Of a DNA stretch of 14,374 nt, positions 1 to 7,287 are shown piece after piece (the first letter of the stretch is position 1; the number at the start of each line of letters is the position of its first letter). The position numbers and the translations under genes are program-made. This DNA comes from JBGRPZ01 sp041725955 (lineage in GTDB: Bacteria; Bacteroidota; Bacteroidia; Bacteroidales; JBGRPZ01). The stretch lies in NCBI GenBank assembly GCA_041725955.1, contig JBGRQE010000107.1, forward strand, positions 1 through 14,374. The letters are read 5' to 3'. A model generated the notes under the pieces. The model made no database searches. It was given only the letters and a program-made list of their open reading frames with translations, and was not told where the DNA came from.

Positions 1-87
1 CTAAATATTTGTCGATTTCGGACCGAAAATCGCGAAACATGACGTCACCAAAATCAATATATCTCAAAATTTTCTCGACAAAACTAC
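1..87. other. Sequence not belonging to korA; possible insertion-element end or chimeric join
   Basis: On the minus strand the KorA reading frame matches the family up to the residues DQTVKG (codon at 88-90), then continues as VVLSRKF and stops at 64-66, where homologues carry on into a further domain. The DNA left of about position 87 is therefore not native korA. It is richer in CpG than its surroundings and holds an imperfect hairpin at 13-32. On the minus strand an ATG at 40-38, with GGTGA a few bases upstream, opens a frame to the window edge (MFRDFRSEIDKYL); it does not resemble the start of KorB. A transposase start 45-50 nt inside an insertion sequence would fit, but I recognise neither the element family nor the peptide, and only one end is visible. 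Confidence 0.4.
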
Positions 88-1608
88 TCCTTTTACAGTT
101 TGATCTGGAATATAATTAGCAACTTTTCTCACACGCTCAGAACGAATGTCCGTCATCACTTGGTGATTTTCTGGCACATAAGATACTGTACCTGTGACAT
201 TCATCTTCTCTAAACCTCCAATACGATGTTCTAGACCTTTGGTTCCTGGAACAGCCCATTTTCTGGTTAATCTCTCTTCATCTCTTGCATATGGCTGATA
301 ATCGTCACCTTCTTTTGCAATTGGCACTGTAATTGGTGATAGATCTGCCATTTTAGGAATTCTCCATGGCTCAGCTCCATTAGCTAAGAATCCATCTGTT
401 AATAAAATTACAGGAGTCATGTGCTCCAAAGCAATTTTACTTGCACGATATGCATATTCAAAACAGTTAGATGGTGTACTTGCTGCTATTACAGGCATAG
501 GACACTCTCCACTTCGTCCGTGAATTGCTTGCATTAAATCTGACTGTTCTGTTTTGGTTGGCAAACCTGTTGATGGACCACCACGCTGTACATTCACAAT
601 CACCAATGGAAGCTCAGTCATAACAGCTAAACCAGCAGCCTCAGTTTTTAAAGCTAAACCAGGTCCTGATGTTGTTGTTACAGCAAAATCACCAGCAAAA
701 CTAGCTCCAATAGCTGTACAAATACCTGCAATTTCATCTTCTGCTTGGAATGTTTTAACACCTAAATCTTTACGAGCAGCTAATTCTTGTAAAATTTCAG
801 TTGCTGGTGTAATAGGATATGAACCACAGAATAATTCTAATCCTGCCTTTTCTGCAGCAGCAATTAATCCCCAAGCAGTTGCTTTATTACCTGTAATATT
901 TCGGTACGTTCCTTTTTTAATTTTTGCTGGAGCTACACTAAAATTGTAAGCTAACGCTTCAATTGTTTTTGCAAAGTTGAAACCCGCACGCAATACCTTT
1001 TTATTGGCATCAACTACAAGTGGTTTCTTCTTGAATTTATTTTCGATAAATTCTTCTGTATGAGCTAAAGGACGATCAAACATCCAATATACCATACCTA
1101 AAGCAAACATATTTTTACTACGTAGAATACTCTTTTGATCTAATTCCGAATCTTTTAAACACTCTTTCGTCAAAGATGTAATTCTCGCCTTAATTAAGTT
1201 ATAATCTGCTAAATTATTATCCTCTAAAGGATCTGCATCATAACCTGCCTTCTCAAGGTTTCTTTCGGTAAAACTATCTACATTTACAATAATTGTACCA
1301 CTTGCTTTTACCCACTTCAGATTCGCTTTCAAAGCAGCAGGGTTCATTGCTACCAATACATCAGCATAATCACCAGGGGTGTTCACTTCTTTATGCCCAA
1401 AGTGCAACTGGAAACCAGAAACACCTCCTACAGTTCCCTGTGGAGCGCGAATTTCGGCTGGATAATCAGGGAAAGTAGCTACATCATTTCCAAACAATGC
1501 GGAAGTATCTGAGAACTGTGTTCCTGTTAACTGCATTCCATCTCCAGAATCTCCTGAAAATCGAATAACAACCTCTTCCTTTTCAATGACTTTTGTCTTT
1601 TGACTCAT
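64..1608 (-). CDS. korA: 2-oxoglutarate/2-oxoacid:ferredoxin oxidoreductase subunit alpha, C-terminally truncated
   Basis: This is the alpha subunit (fused gamma-alpha type) of a cytoplasmic oxidoreductase that converts a 2-oxoacid, probably 2-oxoglutarate, plus CoA to acyl-CoA and CO2 while reducing ferredoxin. The N-terminal gamma domain shows FSGDSGDGMQLTG at residues 17-29 and FPDYPAEIRAPQGT further on. The pyrimidine-binding alpha domain follows, with GSYPITPATE near 260, QAEDEIAG, TTTSGPGLALK near 306 and QRGGPSTGLPTKTEQSD near 340-357. I chose the ATG at 1608 (MSQKTKV) because the frame continues 48 codons further upstream with residues unlike the family. The product is 514 aa, whereas Bacteroidota homologues are, from memory, a little over 600. 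The match stops at residue 507, so the C-terminal transketolase-like domain is absent, and korB, normally next, is not seen. The gene is probably disrupted or cut by an assembly join. Kor versus another 2-oxoacid specificity is not certain from sequence. Confidence 0.88.
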   Translation of the reverse strand: MSQKTKVIEKEEVVIRFSGDSGDGMQLTGTQFSDTSALFGNDVATFPDYPAEIRAPQGTVGGVSGFQLHFGHKEVNTPGDYADVLVAMNPAALKANLKWVKASGTIIVNVDSFTERNLEKAGYDADPLEDNNLADYNLIKARITSLTKECLKDSELDQKSILRSKNMFALGMVYWMFDRPLAHTEEFIENKFKKKPLVVDANKKVLRAGFNFAKTIEALAYNFSVAPAKIKKGTYRNITGNKATAWGLIAAAEKAGLELFCGSYPITPATEILQELAARKDLGVKTFQAEDEIAGICTAIGASFAGDFAVTTTSGPGLALKTEAAGLAVMTELPLVIVNVQRGGPSTGLPTKTEQSDLMQAIHGRSGECPMPVIAASTPSNCFEYAYRASKIALEHMTPVILLTDGFLANGAEPWRIPKMADLSPITVPIAKEGDDYQPYARDEERLTRKWAVPGTKGLEHRIGGLEKMNVTGTVSYVPENHQVMTDIRSERVRKVANYIPDQTVKGVVLSRKF

Positions 1609-1693
1609 GACTGTTTGATTTAATCTTAGATTAAATTCTTTTGTTATTAGTTTTATTGTTGTTGAATCTGTTCCATAACATGATCGCATACTA

Positions 1694-1709
1694 CATGTTC
1701 TTGAACATG
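1694..1709. promoter_or_regulatory. Inverted repeat upstream of korA
   Basis: CATGTTC and GAACATG form perfect 7-bp arms around a 2-nt spacer, 86 nt before the korA ATG. It could be a dimeric regulator site or a small hairpin in the 5' leader. A chance palindrome in AT-rich DNA cannot be excluded. Confidence 0.3.
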
Positions 1710-1768
1710 GTAAAGGTAGCGTTTCCCCAATATTAGACAAGAAAAAAAACAAAAAATAATGACTTTTT

Positions 1769-1780
1769 GCAAACGTTTGT
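1769..1780. promoter_or_regulatory. Possible LacI-family operator upstream of korA
   Basis: GCAAACGTTTGT contains the perfect 10-bp palindrome CAAACGTTTG with a central CpG, the form bound by LacI/GalR-family repressors (PurR- and CcpA-type sites look alike). It lies about 160 nt before the korA ATG. No LacI-family gene is in the window, so this rests on motif shape alone. Confidence 0.35.
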
Positions 1781-2030
1781 ATCCTAAAAAGTTACATTTA
1801 ACTTATGTCTACAAAACACATTGCAAAAGAATTGATTAAGTCCAAATAAACCTTTCTGTAATTAATAAAAAGTCAATATTTTTATCCCTTTTGGTACAAA
1901 CAACATGAATATGAAACAAGATCTGTTTCTAATGTACATGTATTACTATTAAAGAAGATTTTAAGTTAAAGATAGATTATATCTAAAATGAAATTTAACT
2001 TATAAAATAATTAATACTACTACATTTTTA

Positions 2031-2062
2031 CACAAAAAGAGGCCTCCATAATGGAAGCCTCT
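2031..2062 (-). terminator. Rho-independent terminator of the susC-1/susD-1 unit
   Basis: Arms at 2038-2049 and 2051-2062 are complementary at 11 of 12 positions, the exception being a G-U pair in RNA. In the minus-strand transcript the hairpin is followed at once by UUUUUGUG. It sits 26 nt past the susD-1 stop codon and separates this unit from korA. Confidence 0.9.
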
Positions 2063-2087
2063 AATGTAATATACTTCAGATTTCAGA

Positions 2088-3566
2088 TTAGCTTTCGTAA
2101 CCTGGGTTCTGTTTCATATTTTGATTTGCATCCAATTCAATTCTTGGAATTGGCTGAATAATCTTATGATCTGTCATTTGAATCGTCTTATAAGAATTAC
2201 CCCAATAATCTGCTCCACGATTAATTGTAATGTTATTACGTACTAAATCATGGAATCTGTGACCTTCTGCAACTAATTCTAAACTTCTTTCCTCTAAAAT
2301 TCTATTCAAAGAAATATTAGCAGCTGTTACATTTGGTACATCATCAGAATAATCAAACAATACAGTTGTTCCATCTTCAGCAAGAACATCTTCAGTTGGA
2401 TAAGCTCTGTTAATAACCGCATTTAAATATTCTGCAGCTTTACTATTATTTGTTCCTAAAGCAGCCTCTGCAGCAATTAAATAAACTTCTGACAAACGAA
2501 TAATTCTAATATTAGAAGTATTAGACGGACCTCCATTTCCAGGATATTTCATTACTCGTCCCATGCGAGGTTTTGTTTTTGTAGACAACTCATCTTTTGC
2601 CAACATTTTGCTACGAATATCATAAGGTGCAGCTGTTAGTTTAGCAATGAATGGATCTGTTGCAACAAACTGTCCATATCCATCAGGATCTGAAAGGTAA
2701 CCAACAGATTCTAATCCTGGATTATCTTCTGAAGAGTTTACCAATTCAAATAATGCTTCAGACATTGAAGCCTTACCCCATTCAGCTACATAATCTTTAC
2801 GAGGCATTAATGCTAAACCTGAATCATCAATAACTGTTTTTGCAAAAGCTAATGCATTAGCTTTGTCACCTTTATAAAGGTATACTTTTGCCAATAATGC
2901 TTGAGCTGCAGCTTTATTAATTCTTCCAACATTAGCATCCTTGCTTAATAAAGCAATTGCAGCTTTTAAATCGGTAATTACTTGCGTATAAACTTCTTCA
3001 ACTGTATTACGAGCTGGTTTTTGATCAAAGTTAACCTTTGTTAAAACAATTGGTACACCTAAAGCTGTTGCTGCTCCTCCATGAGTATAAGGCTTACCAA
3101 AAGTTCTTACTAAATCAAAATGAATTAGTGCACGTAATGCCAAAGCTTGTCCTTTAATATTATCTCTCTTAGCTACAGCATCAGCTCCCTCTGCTTCAAC
3201 TCCTTCGATAACATCTAAAAGAGAAACAACATTTTTCATTGCTCTATATGGACGAGTCCACATTGCAGCATCCGATGATTCTGTATAAAATGTGTAACGA
3301 TAGTAATCATCTAAACGACCACTTTCACTGGCACGCATATCATCGGCCATTACATCAAAATTTGAAATATAGTTATTTCCCCAATATTCTTGATTTGACA
3401 ATTGATCGTAAACACCATCAATTGCATATTGTGCCTGAATAACTGTTTTAATACTTCCCTCAACACCCAATTTGTTACTTGGGTTTTCATCAAGGTAAGA
3501 ATCTGAACATGAAGCTCCTCCTAATAAAGAAAGCCCCAATAGTGTATATAATAATCCTTTTTTCAT
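2088..3566 (-). CDS. SusD/RagB-family nutrient-binding outer-membrane lipoprotein (unit 1)
   Basis: A surface lipoprotein that acts as the lid of the TonB-dependent transporter encoded just upstream and binds its ligand. The N-terminus is a lipoprotein signal: MKK, a hydrophobic stretch, then the lipobox GGAS-C with the lipidated Cys at residue 20, followed by SDSYLDENPS, a typical SusD mature start. At 492 aa the length is normal. The SusD helical repeat region shows IIRLSEVYLIAAEA near residue 350 and EERSLELVAEGHRFHDLVR near 421-440, and the C-terminus has the usual IQPIPRIELDANQNMKQNPGY. The ATG at 3566 is preceded by GAGAAG. It lies 14 nt after the susC-1 stop, so the two are surely co-transcribed. 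The ligand is unknown: SusD family members bind glycans, peptides and other compounds, and no enzyme gene nearby narrows it. Confidence 0.95.
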   Translation of the reverse strand: MKKGLLYTLLGLSLLGGASCSDSYLDENPSNKLGVEGSIKTVIQAQYAIDGVYDQLSNQEYWGNNYISNFDVMADDMRASESGRLDDYYRYTFYTESSDAAMWTRPYRAMKNVVSLLDVIEGVEAEGADAVAKRDNIKGQALALRALIHFDLVRTFGKPYTHGGAATALGVPIVLTKVNFDQKPARNTVEEVYTQVITDLKAAIALLSKDANVGRINKAAAQALLAKVYLYKGDKANALAFAKTVIDDSGLALMPRKDYVAEWGKASMSEALFELVNSSEDNPGLESVGYLSDPDGYGQFVATDPFIAKLTAAPYDIRSKMLAKDELSTKTKPRMGRVMKYPGNGGPSNTSNIRIIRLSEVYLIAAEAALGTNNSKAAEYLNAVINRAYPTEDVLAEDGTTVLFDYSDDVPNVTAANISLNRILEERSLELVAEGHRFHDLVRNNITINRGADYWGNSYKTIQMTDHKIIQPIPRIELDANQNMKQNPGYES

Positions 3567-3580
3567 TTCTTCTCAATTAA

Positions 3581-6500
3581 TTAAAATCCAACATTAAGAC
3601 CAATCATGTAAGTTTTTACAGTTGGGATTTCCCAAGTAGATGAACCATGAACTGGTTGTTCTACATCAAATACATCTTGAGAACTCCAAGTTAAAAGGTT
3701 AGTTCCTGTGAAGTAAATCTTTGCATTTGAGATATGCATCTTCTCTACCCAAGCTGTTGGCAAGTTATATCCTAATGTTAATGACTTTAATCTTAAATAG
3801 TCATTATTCAATACACGACGTGAAGAGTTCCAGTTAGATCTTGTATCACTATCGTAGTAACGCTTAGGCATACTTGTTTTATCGCCTGCTTTCTGCCATC
3901 TCTTTAGCTGATCTTTTCCAATTGCATATGAATGTGCATTTCCATCAGACCATTGGCTATATGCAGCATGATTGTACACATCTCCACCTAATGAGAAGTT
4001 GAAAAGGAAACTCAAATTGAATCCTTTGTAGCTCAAGTTGTTGTTAATACCCCCTTGAAGATCAGGATCCGCTTTTCCTACGATAGCTTTCGCTGCTTTT
4101 CCAGGATTTTTTGTTTTGATATAGTTTCCATTATCATCTTTAGCACGTGCTCCATCTTTTTGAACATACCATTGTGCAGCACCATCAGTTGGATCTACTC
4201 CTGCCCAATCTCTTAAATAGAAAGTGTTATATGCTTCACCTTCTTTTCTGATATATGGGAAGCTGAAAATAGTTTCACCATTATTCAACTTTGTAATTTC
4301 ATTTTTGTAATGAGATAAATTCAAAGATGCATTCCATTTCAATTCAGAATCTTTTAAGATATCTGCATTCAAAGTAAATTCCCAACCTTTGTTTTCCATC
4401 TCTCCAATATTCTGCCACATGCTATTGAAACCTGTAACTCTTGACAATGGTACTTCCATCAACATAGATTCCGTTTTCTTCACAAAATATTCGAAACTAC
4501 CACTTACTCTGTCAAAAACTCTAAAATCAGTACCAATGTTTAAGTTTTTACTCTCTTCCCATGATAACTTAGCATTAGAAATTTGAGAATAATCTAACGA
4601 AGGTTCTCCATTATAAGCATTTACAGAATATAAAGCTTGATGAGCATACCAATCAGATGGCAAAGTACCATTAGTACCATAAGAAGCTCTCACTTTTAAA
4701 TCATCTAACCAAGCAATATCGTTTAAAAATTCTTCCTGAGTCATTCTCCAAGATCCTGAAACAGACCAGAAGTTAGCCCATCTTTCATCTTTACCTAACT
4801 TTGAAGATCCATCGCGACGAATACTAGCCGAAACATAGTACTTGTTCATGAAATCATAATCAACTTTACCAATATATGAAAGAAGAGTACTCTTATCATC
4901 ATATCCTCCTACAGCATTTGGCTTAGCTGCACCATCATTCACTTTAATACCTTGTGGTACATTATAACCTTCAGCAGTAGATGATTTTCTTCTATTTTGC
5001 TCAACCTCATAACCTAAAAGAACATTAAAATGATGTTGTTCATTAATTGTTTTGTCATAAGTTAAGATATTAGAAGTAGTTAGTACCATATTCTTGTTAT
5101 TTCTTCTGTACACTTCACCTTTGTTTGCACGGCCTGCACGTGAAAGTGGAGAAGAATAAATCAAGTTATCAGTATTCAACCAATCGTAAGAGAAAGTAGA
5201 TTTGAATGATAACCCTTTCAAAATATCATACTTCAATGAAGAATTAATAGTATTTCTCCAAGTATCAGAAGAACGCTCATTTAAGCTATATTCTCTAACC
5301 ATGTTATAAAATCCAAAACGAGATCTTTCAGTAAGTGATCCATCTGCATTTCTAACCATATCTGTTGGTAATAAGAACAATCTTGCAGAAGCAAAAGGGT
5401 TAGCATAGTATGATCCACCCAATGCAATATTTTGCTTTACAGAACCTAAAGACAAGTTTGTTGTTAAGGTTAACTTATCTGTAGCTTTGTGTGTTAAGTT
5501 CAAACGACCAGTTACTCTCTTCATATCTGAATTCTTAGCAACACCATCAGTTTGATTAATACTTACAGATGCAAAGAAAGTTGTCTTTTCGTTACCACCT
5601 GAAACAGACATTTCATAATTATGAACTTCACCCTTTCTTAACAATTCATCATCCCAATCTGTAAATTTACCATTTGCAGGAGTTGGGAAATACTTAGCCA
5701 TCTCTCCATCAACGTAATCTTCAGCTGCTTTTCCTGATAAACCTTTTTTATCAACAGCTGTATTCATCATCCCTTCTCTCTGTAATTTAATGAAATCTTC
5801 ACCACTTACAGTTTCAAAGTTATTCATTGCTAAATCAGTAATACCGTGAGAAGTTGAAAAATTAAATTTGGTTTTTCCTGATTTACCTGTTTTAGTAGTA
5901 ATTACAATTACACCATTTGCAGCACGAGAACCATACAATGATGCAGCAGCAGCATCTTTCAATACTGTTACCGACTCAATATCTGCTGGATTAATTGTTG
6001 ATAAAGGAGTTGTAGTAGATCCTTCCTCTCCACTATAACTAACACCTGTTGAAGTAGTAGTCACAGGTACTCCATCAATTACATACAATGGATTCTGATC
6101 GGCCGAGAATGAACCAATACCACGAATACGAATCTCTGTAGCAGCACCAGGCTGTCCAGATGCACTTGACACTTGAAGTCCAGGAACATTTCCTGAAAGA
6201 GCTTTTTCAAATGAAGTTACAGGAGTATCTTTTAATGCATCAGCATCTACAGTAGCAGCTGATCCTGTAAAGCTAGATTTTTTAGCTACACCATAAGCAA
6301 CAACCATTACCTCATCAACACCAATCGATTCTGACTCCATTACAACCTTAAGATCATCAGCTACTGCTACTTCTTTAGTTTTCATTCCAACAAAAGAGAA
6401 AACTAAAACATTACCATCTTGAGGAACATTCAATGTGTATTTACCATCGAAATCAGTAGTGGTACCAATGGTAGTACCTTTTACAATTACAGAAACTCCA

Positions 6501-6619
6501 GGGATCGACAGCCCATCATCGGCTGAGGTAACCACCCCTGAAACTTCTCGACTTTGAGCCAATATGCTCTGCAAACCTACAAAAAGTAGAATAAGCATCG
6601 AAAATAAACTTTTTTTCAT
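3581..6619 (-). CDS. SusC/RagA-family TonB-linked outer-membrane transporter (unit 1)
   Basis: A TonB-dependent outer-membrane channel that imports the ligand captured with its SusD partner. Domains in order: a signal peptide cut after LQSILA (residue 21); a carboxypeptidase-regulatory-like beta-sandwich (about 24-103, VSGVVTSADDGLSIPGVSV, TTTDFDGKYTL); a TonB-box-like segment DEVMVVAYG; the plug (about 112-240) with IRIRGIGSFS, PLYVIDGVPV, VTVLKDAAAASLYGSRAANG and VIVITTKTGK; then the 22-stranded barrel to residue 1012, ending GLNVGF with the C-terminal Phe used for barrel assembly. The length is normal for SusC and the frame is intact. The first 60 or so residues are almost identical to those of susC-2 although the barrels differ. 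It is the first gene of a two-gene unit, and shared upstream motifs with susC-2 suggest common control. Substrate unknown. Confidence 0.97.
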   Translation of the reverse strand: MKKSLFSMLILLFVGLQSILAQSREVSGVVTSADDGLSIPGVSVIVKGTTIGTTTDFDGKYTLNVPQDGNVLVFSFVGMKTKEVAVADDLKVVMESESIGVDEVMVVAYGVAKKSSFTGSAATVDADALKDTPVTSFEKALSGNVPGLQVSSASGQPGAATEIRIRGIGSFSADQNPLYVIDGVPVTTTSTGVSYSGEEGSTTTPLSTINPADIESVTVLKDAAAASLYGSRAANGVIVITTKTGKSGKTKFNFSTSHGITDLAMNNFETVSGEDFIKLQREGMMNTAVDKKGLSGKAAEDYVDGEMAKYFPTPANGKFTDWDDELLRKGEVHNYEMSVSGGNEKTTFFASVSINQTDGVAKNSDMKRVTGRLNLTHKATDKLTLTTNLSLGSVKQNIALGGSYYANPFASARLFLLPTDMVRNADGSLTERSRFGFYNMVREYSLNERSSDTWRNTINSSLKYDILKGLSFKSTFSYDWLNTDNLIYSSPLSRAGRANKGEVYRRNNKNMVLTTSNILTYDKTINEQHHFNVLLGYEVEQNRRKSSTAEGYNVPQGIKVNDGAAKPNAVGGYDDKSTLLSYIGKVDYDFMNKYYVSASIRRDGSSKLGKDERWANFWSVSGSWRMTQEEFLNDIAWLDDLKVRASYGTNGTLPSDWYAHQALYSVNAYNGEPSLDYSQISNAKLSWEESKNLNIGTDFRVFDRVSGSFEYFVKKTESMLMEVPLSRVTGFNSMWQNIGEMENKGWEFTLNADILKDSELKWNASLNLSHYKNEITKLNNGETIFSFPYIRKEGEAYNTFYLRDWAGVDPTDGAAQWYVQKDGARAKDDNGNYIKTKNPGKAAKAIVGKADPDLQGGINNNLSYKGFNLSFLFNFSLGGDVYNHAAYSQWSDGNAHSYAIGKDQLKRWQKAGDKTSMPKRYYDSDTRSNWNSSRRVLNNDYLRLKSLTLGYNLPTAWVEKMHISNAKIYFTGTNLLTWSSQDVFDVEQPVHGSSTWEIPTVKTYMIGLNVGF

Positions 6620-6646
6620 AAATTTTTAGTTAGTGGTTAATTAACA
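6620..6646 (-). promoter_or_regulatory. Conserved 27-bp leader directly before the susC-1 ATG
   Basis: These 27 bases are identical, base for base, to 12086-12112 in front of susC-2. The block includes the palindrome TTAATTAA and has no clear Shine-Dalgarno sequence, which is usual in Bacteroidota. It is probably the ribosome-loading part of the 5' untranslated region, preserved from a duplication or kept by selection. Confidence 0.6.
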
Positions 6647-6734
6647 GTTATTTCACTTGTTTTTATATTTTCCCATTTCTCTTTAGAAATAGAATAGTAA
6701 AATTCACCCTTTAGAATTAAGTTCGGCAAGTTGT

Positions 6735-6750
6735 TTTATACCCCTATAAA
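6735..6750. promoter_or_regulatory. Palindrome TTTATA-CCCC-TATAAA upstream of susC-1
   Basis: Perfect 6-bp arms flank CCCC (GGGG in the transcript), 115 nt before the susC-1 ATG. The same 16 bases occur upstream of susC-2 at 12140-12155, inside a longer palindrome. It may be a regulator-binding site or an RNA stem-loop with a GGGG loop in the 5' leader. Confidence 0.5.
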
Positions 6751-6787
6751 CACATACTTATCACTCATTGTTTGTAATTCTATGGTG

Positions 6788-6812
6788 TCAAAAGTGTGAA
6801 AAAAAGTTAAAA
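6788..6812 (-). promoter_or_regulatory. Conserved 25-nt element upstream of susC-1, candidate promoter
   Basis: It matches 12245-12269 upstream of susC-2 at 24 of 25 positions and lies at a similar distance from the ATG (168 versus 159 nt). On the minus strand it reads TTTTAAC, a run of T, then CACACTTTTGA. CACTTTTG (6796-6789) differs at one base from the Bacteroidota -7 consensus TAnnTTTG. I see no good -33 TTG at the right spacing, so the promoter call is an inference. If correct, the transcript would have a leader of about 150-160 nt. Confidence 0.45.
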
Positions 6813-7233
6813 GAAAAAAAAGCAATCGTTCGTAACATACTGAGCAGTAGGTTATTTGTCTATTTTTTAAATTACATAACAAATAAACATTCTATATAAC
6901 ATTTTAATTTATATTAAACTTTTAAAGGTTTAATTATCAGATGTTTGATTCTATTTATTTGTAACATATTATTAGTGGAAATTATGAACATTTTACTTTA
7001 TGTATGTGTTAAATAAGTAGTTAGCTATTTTAATTCTTTCTAAATAATAATTTAGCAATATAGATATGTTTATCAATTATCATTGAATATCAAAGAGACG
7101 AAATTAATGTAGATGTGATTTAGATTCATCTGCTCTTTATGTAGACATACCTTTGTAATAAGAGAACAACAGAAAAGCAATATTTCTAGAAGTAAATACA
7201 TTCAAGTTATAAAATCAAGTTTACAAATAGGTA

Positions 7234-7267
7234 CAAAAAAAGGGTTGCCTCAAATGAGGCAACCCTT
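7234..7267 (-). terminator. Rho-independent terminator of the susC-2/susD-2 unit
   Basis: Perfect 12-bp arms (7241-7252 and 7255-7266) around a 2-nt centre, extended by one A-T pair (7240/7267). The minus-strand transcript runs from the hairpin into about seven U. It lies 21 nt past the susD-2 stop codon. Confidence 0.95.
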
Positions 7268-7287
7268 CAACCAGTTCTATATCTAAA

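Larger units (their letters stand above)
1609..2030. other. Gene-free region upstream of korA
   Basis: About 420 nt between the korA start and the terminator of the susD-1 unit. I find no convincing coding frame or RNA gene. It should contain the korA promoter, but I see no clean match to the Bacteroidota -7 consensus TAnnTTTG. Two short palindromes, listed separately, are the only structured elements I can pick out. Confidence 0.6.
6620..7233. other. Gene-free region between unit 1 and unit 2
   Basis: About 610 nt, very AT-rich, with no convincing coding frame or recognisable RNA gene. The part nearest susC-1 holds the shared leader, the GGGG-loop palindrome and the 25-nt element described separately. 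From about 6815 to 7230 I see nothing beyond AT-rich sequence. It must carry the promoter of the susC-1/susD-1 unit. Confidence 0.65.

Noticed and set aside
13..32. Hairpin at the left edge as a korA terminator
   Set aside because: The stem is imperfect and the minus-strand RNA after it is ACAAAUAUUUAG, not a U-run; the sequence also belongs to the non-korA segment.
13..40. The frame starting at 40 on the minus strand as the start of korB
   Set aside because: KorB proteins begin with a segment leading into a WCPGCGD motif; MFRDFRSEIDKYL does not resemble it, although only 13 codons are visible.
554..949. Plus-strand open frame of 131 codons, and similar plus-strand frames of 60-67 codons across the window
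   Set aside because: They lie wholly antisense to korA, susC or susD genes, resemble no family and have no ribosome site; they are reading-frame shadows.
1609..1752. In-frame 48-codon extension upstream of the korA start, opening at 1752
   Set aside because: The extra residues (MFFFLSNIGETL and on) do not resemble the family; the ATG at 1608 gives the normal KorA N-terminus shortly before FSGDSGDG.
6788..6812. The shared 25-nt element as a classical ECF-sigma promoter
   Set aside because: I see no GGAAC-type -35 or CGTC-type -10, and no sigma/anti-sigma gene in the window; only a weak -7 resemblance can be supported.
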